Source: Verrucomicrobiales bacterium
GTDB lineage: Bacteria > Verrucomicrobiota > Verrucomicrobiia > Verrucomicrobiales > SLCJ01
Length of the DNA stretch: 37,266 nucleotides
Reading direction: 5' to 3'
Assembly: GCA_024636835.1 (NCBI GenBank)
Contig: JAGXGH010000015.1
Span: forward strand, 1-37,266
Both the position numbers and the translations under genes were made by a program. Position 1 is the stretch's first letter, and each line of letters begins with the position of its first letter. Under the pieces are notes generated by a model. That model was not told where the DNA came from. It saw nothing but the letters and a program-made list of their open reading frames with translations, and made no database searches. Positions 22,388 to 29,930 of the stretch are shown piece by piece.

Positions 22388-24040
22388 ATGCAGATTGAGA
22401 TCCAAGGTGTGGGAATTTGGAGTGCGCTTGGCCGTGGGTGGTCGGCGCACCGCCAGGCGTTTGCCGATGGGCGGACGGCGTTTTCGCGTCTGGATGAGGT
22501 GGAGGGGTTCGAGGAGTCGAACTCTGGTTTGATGGTTGGTGCGATTGAGGATAGGGCGGCTTTAGCATATCGGAAGTATTCTCCGGCGACGAATCTGGGG
22601 CTGGCGGTGGCGAGGGATGCGGTGACGGATGCGAATGTGGACGCTGTGAAGCTTCGCGATGCTGCGTTGGTCGTGGGGAGTAGTCGCGGGAACGCGGCGG
22701 GATGGTTGTCGGTATGGCCCGGTCGACGTCCGGTGAAGTTGCTGGCGGCGAGTAATTCGATGCACAATGAAATCGCATCGGCGGTGAGTATCGAGTTGGG
22801 AATCACGGGGCCATGTCATGTGTTGGCGAATGGTTGCTCGGCGGGTCTTGCGGCAGTGGATATGGCTCGGATGCTCATTCTATCCGGTGCGGTAAAGCAT
22901 GCACTCGTGGTGGGTGTTGATTTACCGTTGTGCGAGGTGCTGTTGGACGTTTACGCGAAGACAGGTTTGCTGTCGAGAAATGGGGTGAACGACCCCTATG
23001 ACCCGCGGACGACTGGATTTTTTCCGGCGGAAGCGGGTGCGGCAATGTGGCTGAGCGCGGAGGTGGGTGATGAGGGTTCTAGCTGCCCTCGTTTGGCGGG
23101 GACGTGGGTAAATTCTGATGCGTCGGATTTGGTTGGTGTGCCACACGATGGCGGCGGTGTGGCACGGCTGGCGGCGAAGGTGATGGAGTCTTTGGCAGGT
23201 CGGCGTTTGCGTGCGGTGTGTCCGCATGCGAGCGGCACGTTGGTGCACGGTCAGGCGGAGTCGCGCGCGCTGCGTGAAATATTAGCGAAGGTGGAAGGCG
23301 AAGTGCCGACGGTGCATCTGATGAAGCCGTGGACGGGGCATTCGATGGGGGCGAGCGGGGCCTTGGATTTGGCGATCCTTGCAGCGGCGATGCGTGATGG
23401 AGTGTTACCTCCGAACTTACCGGGTCTTTGCGGTGTGGGCGATTGCGCCCGTTTGCCGGAGCGGTTTGAGCCGATAGCGGCAGGTGAAATGGTGGTGAAG
23501 ATTGCTTCGGGGATGGGTGGCCAGAATGTGATCGCTGCGCTGGAGACCGGGCCGGGACTGGTAGAACGCGGCATGGGCGAGGTGCGTTTTGACGAGCTGG
23601 TGGTGGATGTGAATTCCCAGACGATGCGCGCGTATGGAGGTGGTGAGGTTTTGCGGACGTTTCCGGTGTCGACGGCGAAGAATGGCATCGGATTTGAGGA
23701 GGGGAGTTACAAGACGCCGACGGGGAATTTTGTGATCGATGGGATGTTCGGAGACAACGAGCCACTCGACATGGTTTTTCAAGGTAGGCAGGCAGTGGGG
23801 GCGTTTGGTTCTGGGTTTGATGCGGACGGCGACCACGTTGTGGCGCGGGTGATGTGGCTGCGCGGTTTGGATGAAGCGAATGCGAACAGTAAAGAGCGGT
23901 TTATTTACATTCACGGGACCAATCATCAGGAGTTGATCGGTCAGCCGGCGAGCCATGGTTGCGTACGTCTGCGGAATGCAGATGTTGCCGAGCTTTTCGC
24001 GGCGGTTTATGTGGGGTGCTCGGTGAGGATAGACGCTTAG
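22388..24040 (+). CDS. Ketosynthase-like / L,D-transpeptidase fusion protein
   Basis: A 550-residue two-domain protein without signal peptide. Residues 1 to about 386 form a thiolase-fold beta-ketoacyl-ACP synthase-like domain. C150 lies in ANGCSAG, H280 in PHASGT, H318 in KPWTGHSMGASG, and a glycine-rich end is at SGMGGQN; the Cys-His-His triad of condensing enzymes is thus complete. Residues about 398-550 form a YkuD L,D-transpeptidase with H509 in YIHGTNH and the active block S522-H523-G524-C525-VRLRN. Such enzymes make 3-3 peptidoglycan cross-links or attach proteins, outside the cytoplasm, whereas condensing enzymes work in it, so the fusion is puzzling. The linker is very short and includes an internal ATG at 23573 that could start a separate transpeptidase without a signal. 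The ATG at 22388 was chosen since the upstream extension is Arg-rich and non-conserved in character. Confidence 0.85.
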   Translation: MQIEIQGVGIWSALGRGWSAHRQAFADGRTAFSRLDEVEGFEESNSGLMVGAIEDRAALAYRKYSPATNLGLAVARDAVTDANVDAVKLRDAALVVGSSRGNAAGWLSVWPGRRPVKLLAASNSMHNEIASAVSIELGITGPCHVLANGCSAGLAAVDMARMLILSGAVKHALVVGVDLPLCEVLLDVYAKTGLLSRNGVNDPYDPRTTGFFPAEAGAAMWLSAEVGDEGSSCPRLAGTWVNSDASDLVGVPHDGGGVARLAAKVMESLAGRRLRAVCPHASGTLVHGQAESRALREILAKVEGEVPTVHLMKPWTGHSMGASGALDLAILAAAMRDGVLPPNLPGLCGVGDCARLPERFEPIAAGEMVVKIASGMGGQNVIAALETGPGLVERGMGEVRFDELVVDVNSQTMRAYGGGEVLRTFPVSTAKNGIGFEEGSYKTPTGNFVIDGMFGDNEPLDMVFQGRQAVGAFGSGFDADGDHVVARVMWLRGLDEANANSKERFIYIHGTNHQELIGQPASHGCVRLRNADVAELFAAVYVGCSVRIDA

Positions 24041-24083
24041 TCGTTCACGAAACCGAGGCTTGATTTTTTGACACTTTCCCTTG

Positions 24084-25013
24084 ATGAGTAGAGCGATGCA
24101 TATCAGCGAAATCCTGGGGCAAGGTAACCCTACGTTCTCATTTGAGTTTTTCCCACCGGCGAATCCGGAGGCTGCCGACCGTCTTTTTGAAACGATCCGC
24201 GAGTTGGAAGAGCTTTCTCCCGCATTTGTGAGTGTGACTTATGGCGCGGGCGGTGGGACGCGTGAGCTGACCCATGATCTGGTGGTGCGTTTGAAGACGA
24301 CGACAACATTGGATCCGATCCCACACCTGACATGCGTGTGCCACAGCGAGGCGGAGATCGCTGAGATTCTGGAAAAATTTGCGGCTGCGGGTGTGAGCAA
24401 TATTTTGGCACTTGGTGGTGATCCACCACGATCGATGCCTGGCTACGATCGCGCGAACGATGCGTTCCAGCACGCATCGGACTTGGTTGGGTTCGTGCGT
24501 AACTTCGCGCCACAGAGTGGAAAGAAGCCGAATGGCGATCGTGGGTTCGGAATTGGCGTAGCGGGATTTCCCGAAGGCCATCCGGCGACGCCGAACCGCT
24601 TACAGGAAATGGACTATTTGAAAGAGAAGATCGACGCTGGAGCGGATTACATCTGCACACAGTTGTTCTTTGATAACTATGACTTCTACGACTTCCGTGA
24701 TCGCTGTCGTCTGGCGGGCATCGACGTGCCGATTATCGCGGGCATCATGCCGGTTACATCGACTACGGGGATGCGAAGAATGGCGGAACTGTCTGGTGGT
24801 TCGCGATTCCCTGCGAAGTTGCTGCGTGCCTTGGATCGCGGTGGCGACGATGCGGAAGCGTTGAAGCAGATTGGAATCCACTACGCGACCGAGCAGTGTG
24901 CCGGATTGCTGGATCAAGACGTGGACGGTTTGCACTTTTACACACTCAACCGCAGCGATGCGACACGGCAGATATACCGTAGTCTTGGACTACTGGCAGG
25001 CGCTGATATTTAA
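24084..25013 (+). CDS. metF: Methylenetetrahydrofolate reductase MetF
   Basis: A 309-residue FAD-dependent TIM-barrel reductase that converts 5,10-methylene- to 5-methyltetrahydrofolate, the methyl donor for methionine synthesis, in the cytoplasm. FSFEFFPP places the catalytic Glu at residue 21. SVTYGAGGGTRE, the ILALGGDPP loop with D113, the QLFFD block and the C-terminal DGLHFYTLNR are all as in E. coli MetF, and length matches. Translation may begin at 24084 (MSRAMHIS) or at 24096 (MHIS); the latter is closer to the usual start. No SAM or cobalamin riboswitch fits in the 43-base gap upstream. The gene lies in a plus-strand run with the fusion gene before it and an FAH-family gene after it, each separated by a few dozen bases. 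Confidence 0.95.
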   Translation: MSRAMHISEILGQGNPTFSFEFFPPANPEAADRLFETIRELEELSPAFVSVTYGAGGGTRELTHDLVVRLKTTTTLDPIPHLTCVCHSEAEIAEILEKFAAAGVSNILALGGDPPRSMPGYDRANDAFQHASDLVGFVRNFAPQSGKKPNGDRGFGIGVAGFPEGHPATPNRLQEMDYLKEKIDAGADYICTQLFFDNYDFYDFRDRCRLAGIDVPIIAGIMPVTSTTGMRRMAELSGGSRFPAKLLRALDRGGDDAEALKQIGIHYATEQCAGLLDQDVDGLHFYTLNRSDATRQIYRSLGLLAGADI

Positions 25014-25082
25014 TGCGGATATCCGCAGATTTTCCGCGCTGCTGCGCGGTGGATGATTTGCTCAACCTTTACTGACTTCCTC

Positions 25083-25961
25083 ATGAAACTCATTCGATTC
25101 GGTGAGCCCGGTTCCGAAAAACCGGGCGTGGAAATAGACGGGCGGCGGCTCGACGTTTCGTCCAAAATTAGCGATTTTGATGGGGCGTTCTTCGCCGGTG
25201 GCGGATTGTCGGCCTTGCGCAAATTGATCGAGTCGGAGAACCATGGCCTGCCCGAAGTGGCGGCGGATGTGCGGCTCGGTCCGCCGGTGGCGCGCCCGGG
25301 GAAAATTGTCTGTGTGGGGCTCAATTACAAGGATCACGCAGAGGAGTTTGGCAATAGATCGCTACCGGAGGAGCCGGTGCTGTTTATGAAAGCGACGTCG
25401 GCCTACTGTGGTCCGAATGACGATCTTGTGCCGCCTCCGGGCTCGCAGAAATTGGACTACGAGGTGGAGCTGGCGTTGGTGATTGGGCGGGTGACAAAGA
25501 ATATTGAGGAGGAGGATGCGATGCAGTCTGTTTCAGGGTTCACGATGCTGAATGATGTCAGCGAACGCGCGTTCCAGAAAGAACACGGCGGGCAGTGGAT
25601 GAAAGGGAAGTCTTATGATGGCTTTGCATCGGTCGGGCCTTTTTTGGTGACTCGCGATGAGATTGATGATGTGGGGTCGCTTGGTCTTTGGACGGATGTG
25701 AATGGCGACTCAAGGCAGTCGGGAAACACGCGCGACATGGTGTTCTCGGTGGCGTTTTTGGTGAGTTATATCAGTCGATTCATGACGCTTGAGCCCGGAG
25801 ATATTATTTCGACAGGCACACCGGGAGGCGTGGCGATGGGGATGTCCGAACCTGGGTATTTGCAGTTGGGTGATTTATTGGAGATGGGGATTGATGGTTT
25901 GGGGTGTGCGAGTAGATCCGTGCGGGATGCCGAACCTGGTGAGTTGACTGAGGAGGGGTGA
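25083..25961 (+). CDS. Fumarylacetoacetate hydrolase family protein
   Basis: A 292-residue enzyme of the FAH superfamily. These cytosolic, divalent-metal-dependent enzymes cleave or hydrate 2-oxo acid substrates, for example 2,4-diketo-3-deoxy-sugar acids. After a short N-terminal domain (MKLIRFGEPG) comes the signature VGLNYKDHAEEFG. The metal ligands are E127 and E129 in DYEVELALVIGR and D158 in LNDVSER. A second conserved set is GKSYDGFASVGP, and STGTPGGVAMG is near the C-terminus. The frame extends to 25053, but the ATG at 25083 begins exactly where family members do. The precise substrate cannot be assigned. Sugar-acid catabolism would fit the polysaccharide-degrading theme, but no dehydratase or dehydrogenase of such a pathway is nearby. 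Confidence 0.92.
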   Translation: MKLIRFGEPGSEKPGVEIDGRRLDVSSKISDFDGAFFAGGGLSALRKLIESENHGLPEVAADVRLGPPVARPGKIVCVGLNYKDHAEEFGNRSLPEEPVLFMKATSAYCGPNDDLVPPPGSQKLDYEVELALVIGRVTKNIEEEDAMQSVSGFTMLNDVSERAFQKEHGGQWMKGKSYDGFASVGPFLVTRDEIDDVGSLGLWTDVNGDSRQSGNTRDMVFSVAFLVSYISRFMTLEPGDIISTGTPGGVAMGMSEPGYLQLGDLLEMGIDGLGCASRSVRDAEPGELTEEG

Positions 25962-26135
25962 GGTTCTTATCTTTAACGGAGCTTAATGGTGATGGCGAAT
26001 CGAGCTCAAAGCCGACCCTATGATGTTCATTTCCTTGCTGATGGGGTTGACGGGGCGTGGGTAACACAGGCAAACTGTGGTGTAATGTTGTGTTCCATAA
26101 ACCAGTCTGTTTTCGTAGCTATTGCCTTACGTGCT

Positions 26136-27674
26136 ATGCGCGTTTCGGTGATGGTGATGTGTTCACTGCTATTGGTGACCTCTGCGGTTTTGCTGACAGG
26201 TTGTGGTGATGAGGAGAACTCCAAGATCGAGGATTTGAGTGGTAAGGGCTATGCTTTTTCGGTGGCGGATTTTCAACGTGCGGCGGCGGTGGGGGATGTG
26301 GATGCTCTGGAGTGGTTTCTCAGTGCGGGAATGGATCCCAATGTGCAAGGAACCAATGGAGATACAGCACTGCTCGCGGCCATTCGTGCGGGGTCAGGTG
26401 AGGCGACGTCATTTCTGCTCGATCATGGTGCCGATGCGCGCACGGTGAAGGGTGCGGAGGGTAGGAACGGATTGATGATCGCTTCTCACGATGGATCGGA
26501 AGAGGTGGTGCAGGTATTGCTTTCGAAGGGCGTTTATGACCCGGTGGAGCGCGATAGAAACGGTTACCACGCTCTTGCCTTGGCAATCAGTAATGGGCAT
26601 AGCGATGTGGTGGATTTACTCGCTGCTCGAGCGAACCGGGACATGCTCGACGACGGGCTTTTGATGGCGGCGGTGCTTGGCGATGTGAATGCGGCGGATT
26701 TATTGTTGTCGCGTGGTGCTTCGGTGCTCGCTCGCGATGCGAATGGACGCACCCCTCTGATGCACGCAGCGAAGCGTGGTAACGTGGAAATGGTGCGCTT
26801 GCTGATGGACAATGGGTCTAACCGCTATGCTGTGGATGGCGAAACGGGTGCGACGGCTGGGCAGATGGCGGATGAATTATTGGATCAATCCCGTGGAGAA
26901 AATGCGCCAGCTCCGCGAATTGAAGATCAGCAAACGGTTGTTGCGATGTTGAATGGTGAGCCGGGGGTGATTGAGACTGAGGTTGCCGGCACGTTGGTGG
27001 ACGAGCGTGAATTGGTGACGGTCAATAGTGACGGCTCTTTGCCTTTGGCTGAGACACCTGAGCTTCGCGATCAAGTCAGGGTGGGTGAGCGTCTGAATGG
27101 AGCGGTGATTGAGCTGGGTGCGACAGGCGTGATTGCCGCCGAGCCGTCGGACGGTGATGAGTTGGCAGCAGTGGTGCCGCTTGAGAAATTGCGCGCAGAG
27201 CTGACGATGCGCGAGTATCGCACCAAGCCGCTGCCGGTGATTGTCGAGCGAGTGGATGCGAGCAACTCGGTGGAAGTGCGACTCCTCTATGGTAAGAATC
27301 AAAGAGTTCAAGTGAGCGAGGGCGAACGAGTGGCGAATCTTCCCCTTGAGGTGGTTTCGGTGCAGCGTGTGATGCGGCATAGCAAAGAAACCGACGGCGA
27401 GCTCGCTGATGTTTCGAAGGTGAGGCTACGCAATATACAGACAGGGAGGGTGTATGAATTGACCACCGGACTGGAAGCGACGGCAGGTGCCCCGTATGCG
27501 GTGTTGGAACGGCCCACAGGTGCCCTGTTCAAAGCGGAGGCGGGCGATACCTTTGGAGTTGCTGCCGATGAGGGCCAGCGGTTTCACGTTATCGATGTGC
27601 GCGCTGACTCGGTGATTATCGAGGATGTTGAGACGCGCGAAGTGATCGTGTTGCAGCGTGAGATTGATCGATGA
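26136..27674 (+). CDS. Ankyrin-repeat lipoprotein
   Basis: A 512-residue protein. The start at 26136 is chosen because it begins a lipoprotein signal (MRVSVMVM, hydrophobic core, LLTGC with lipidated C23). The open frame runs back to a GTG-type start at 25986 with no signal character. About residues 45-255 contain six ankyrin-type repeats, seen in DVDALEWFLSAGMDPNVQG, EATSFLLDHGADARTVKG, EEVVQVLLSKGVYDPVERD, SDVVDLLAAR, AADLLLSRGASVLARDANG and VEMVRLLMDNGSNRYAVDG. Such repeats bind proteins. The last 250 residues form a separate beta-rich domain, with a repeated pattern of Val-rich strands (RVQVSEGERVANLPLEVVSV, DSVIIEDVETREVIVLQ), that I do not recognise. It is expected to be anchored in a membrane facing the periplasm. 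It is followed after 44 bases by the NfeD protease gene, so cotranscription is likely. Confidence 0.85.
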   Translation: MRVSVMVMCSLLLVTSAVLLTGCGDEENSKIEDLSGKGYAFSVADFQRAAAVGDVDALEWFLSAGMDPNVQGTNGDTALLAAIRAGSGEATSFLLDHGADARTVKGAEGRNGLMIASHDGSEEVVQVLLSKGVYDPVERDRNGYHALALAISNGHSDVVDLLAARANRDMLDDGLLMAAVLGDVNAADLLLSRGASVLARDANGRTPLMHAAKRGNVEMVRLLMDNGSNRYAVDGETGATAGQMADELLDQSRGENAPAPRIEDQQTVVAMLNGEPGVIETEVAGTLVDERELVTVNSDGSLPLAETPELRDQVRVGERLNGAVIELGATGVIAAEPSDGDELAAVVPLEKLRAELTMREYRTKPLPVIVERVDASNSVEVRLLYGKNQRVQVSEGERVANLPLEVVSVQRVMRHSKETDGELADVSKVRLRNIQTGRVYELTTGLEATAGAPYAVLERPTGALFKAEAGDTFGVAADEGQRFHVIDVRADSVIIEDVETREVIVLQREIDR

Positions 27675-27718
27675 GAACCATTGCCACGGTGGGTGTTTCA
27701 AGCGTAGCGTAGTAAGTT

Positions 27719-29863
27719 ATGAAGACACTTTTTCGGTTCGTGTGGTTTACAGTTTTTGCGTTCGTTGCATCAGGGATGATCTCTCCTCTTCTTCGAGCGG
27801 ATGATGGACTTGCAGTGGTCTTGGTCGGAAACGAGGAGGTAAGCGATGCTAATCACTGGGCGCGGGTCGAAGATGCGTTACGAGCTCTCGATGAGCGCGG
27901 CGTGGATGTGATCTATTTGAAGATCAGAACGACGACAGGCTTCGATGCTCATGTTGCCGATAAGATGATGCGAGCTATCCCCGCGTTGAAAGCGGAGACG
28001 GTGGCCTTGGTCGATGGTTCGGCACTCTCGGGTGGTTCGCTCGCGGCACTGCTTTGTGATCGACGGATGATGACGCCCAGCTCTGTAATTGGAGATCTGG
28101 TGGATTTGCCGTCGATGGAAAAGACCATTAAAGATGACGATGGTTCGCGCGATGTGGTAGCGCGTGAGGCGCGCTTGTTAAAGACACGAGTGCGAGCAGC
28201 GATGGATTCCGGCAATGTTCCGTCGGCGCTTGTTGACGGCTTGTTTGGTCATCAGGCCAAGGTGCGATCTACCCTTGGCTTGCCGGCAGTGGACTCCGAA
28301 GATGACGATGCTCCAATCTCGATTACCGGAAAAGAAGCGGAGAAGTTAGGCTTTGTGGAACTGGTTGACGCCTTGCCTTCGCACGGTGACGATATTCGCA
28401 CGGTCGCAGAAGCAAAGGCTTGGGGTGACGATGAGCCTGTGCTTGACGACAAGGCGGATGTGCCGGTCGTTCCTGCAACTGCTCCGGTAGGGAAAGTGAA
28501 AGAGGATTCCTACAAGGGTAAGGTGGTGGTGATTAAGGTGGGCGAGGACTCCTTGGTAAATACCGCGAATTTTGAGTTTATGAAGCGGACCTTGCAGCGT
28601 GCGGAAGCCGAAGGCGCTGCGGCCGTGGTGCTCGATATGGACACTCCAGGAGGATTTGTCTGGCAAACGCTTGACTTGATGTTGGCGGAGTTGACGCGGA
28701 TGAAAACGCCGGTTTACACCTTTGTTAACTCACGGGCGATTTCGGCGGGGTCCTTGGTCGCGATGTCGACGAACGCCATCTATATGGCGCCGTCAGCGAC
28801 GATAGGCTCGGCGGGTGTGGTGACTGGTGGTGGTGAAGATGTCACCGGCACCATGGAGCAAAAGATCAACAGCACGGTCATTTCCTCGGCGCGCAATGCG
28901 GCGATCACCAATGGACACAACCCGGACATCGTTGAAGCGTTTATAGACCCCGAAAAAGAAGTGATCATCGATGGGGAAGTGATTTCAGCCGCAGGGCAAA
29001 TGCTCAATCTCAATACACCGGAGGCGATGCGAATGATCAATGGTCGTCCAGTTCTTGCCAAAGGGGTGGCTACATCGGTTGAAGAGGTGCTCGAAGCTGA
29101 AGGGATCACCGCAGAAGTGGTAGTGGCCGAGCGCACCGGATTTGAAGCCATTGCCTACTGGGCGGTGAAGCTCGCTCCTTTACTGATCATGCTGGGGATA
29201 GCCGGTGCGTATATCGAAATGAAATCGCCTGGTCTCGGTGTGCCTGGAGCCATTTCCGCGATCTCTTTCGCCATCTATTTCTTCGGGGCGAACATGGCGG
29301 GCAAACTCGCCGGGTGGGAATTGGTCGCGTTATTTGTTTTGGGTATTGTGTTGATTCTTCTCGAAATCTTCGTCCTTCCAACGGCATTCATTTTTGCGCT
29401 GATCGGTTCGGCAATGGTGTTCGCCGCACTGGCTTTGGGGATGGTCGATAAGGCTCCGGTGATCACCGAGGGCGAGGGATGGAATTGGTCGGGGGTATGG
29501 GATGGATTGGTCGACCCCTTGTTCAATGCGAGCCTGGGCATCTTTGGAGGGATTGTCTTGATCATGCTACTAATGCGCTTTTTGCCGTCGCTGCCGCTAT
29601 TCCATCGATTCGTGTTGGCGGATGCTGTGCCGACGGGGACGTCGTCAGATGCGGGCACGGTTCCTATGGCGCAGGGAGCACCCGACGCCTCTTCGTGGTT
29701 AGGGAAAACGGGTGAGGCAAAAACGATTCTCCGTCCAGCGGGAGTGGCAGAAATTGACGGGCAAGACGTCGATGTGGTGACCAGCGGTGGATTCGTTGAG
29801 AAAGGTGCCAAGATCAAGGTCATCGCCCAAGAGGGGATGCGCGTCGTTGTGCGTGCGGTGTGA
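27719..29863 (+). CDS. NfeD-type membrane serine protease with two ClpP-like domains
   Basis: A 714-residue membrane-bound protease of the NfeD/1510-N family, which in other bacteria accompanies SPFH/stomatin membrane proteins. A signal peptide covers residues 1-27. A first ClpP-fold domain (about 30-225) keeps S104 in ALSGGSLAAL. An acidic, Pro-rich linker follows. The second ClpP-fold domain (about 266-470) has DTPGG, S342 in AISAGSLVAM and K382 forty residues later, the spacing of the Ser-Lys dyad known from archaeal 1510-N. Then come four to five membrane helices (about 480-625) and a C-terminal OB-fold (about 660-714, ending GAKIKVIAQEGMRVVVRAV). Typical long NfeD proteins have one protease domain, so the duplication is unusual. 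No stomatin gene is adjacent. Confidence 0.9.
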   Translation: MKTLFRFVWFTVFAFVASGMISPLLRADDGLAVVLVGNEEVSDANHWARVEDALRALDERGVDVIYLKIRTTTGFDAHVADKMMRAIPALKAETVALVDGSALSGGSLAALLCDRRMMTPSSVIGDLVDLPSMEKTIKDDDGSRDVVAREARLLKTRVRAAMDSGNVPSALVDGLFGHQAKVRSTLGLPAVDSEDDDAPISITGKEAEKLGFVELVDALPSHGDDIRTVAEAKAWGDDEPVLDDKADVPVVPATAPVGKVKEDSYKGKVVVIKVGEDSLVNTANFEFMKRTLQRAEAEGAAAVVLDMDTPGGFVWQTLDLMLAELTRMKTPVYTFVNSRAISAGSLVAMSTNAIYMAPSATIGSAGVVTGGGEDVTGTMEQKINSTVISSARNAAITNGHNPDIVEAFIDPEKEVIIDGEVISAAGQMLNLNTPEAMRMINGRPVLAKGVATSVEEVLEAEGITAEVVVAERTGFEAIAYWAVKLAPLLIMLGIAGAYIEMKSPGLGVPGAISAISFAIYFFGANMAGKLAGWELVALFVLGIVLILLEIFVLPTAFIFALIGSAMVFAALALGMVDKAPVITEGEGWNWSGVWDGLVDPLFNASLGIFGGIVLIMLLMRFLPSLPLFHRFVLADAVPTGTSSDAGTVPMAQGAPDASSWLGKTGEAKTILRPAGVAEIDGQDVDVVTSGGFVEKGAKIKVIAQEGMRVVVRAV

Positions 29864-29864
29864 G

Positions 29865-29893
29865 TTTTTTAAACCGCGAATTATTCGAATTGA
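29865..29893 (+). repeat. AACCGCGAATT-type dispersed intergenic repeat, copy 2
   Basis: TTTTTTAAACCGCGAATTATTCGAATTG directly follows the stop codon of the NfeD gene. It shares TTTAAA(A)CCGCGAATT with the repeat at 22106. TCGAA/AATTCG symmetry is visible. It may be a remnant of a dispersed intergenic repeat family. Confidence 0.45.
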
Positions 29894-29930
29894 GCGTTGA
29901 CGATGGCTGGGTTGTTGGCTGAATTGGGGG

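Noticed and set aside
23079..23765. 228-codon minus-strand frame inside the ketosynthase fusion gene
   Set aside because: Ser/Pro/His-rich composition is typical of the antisense of GC-rich coding sequence, and both active-site motifs are on the plus strand.
24041..24083. SAM or cobalamin riboswitch before metF
   Set aside because: Only 43 bases separate metF from the upstream gene, with no riboswitch core visible.
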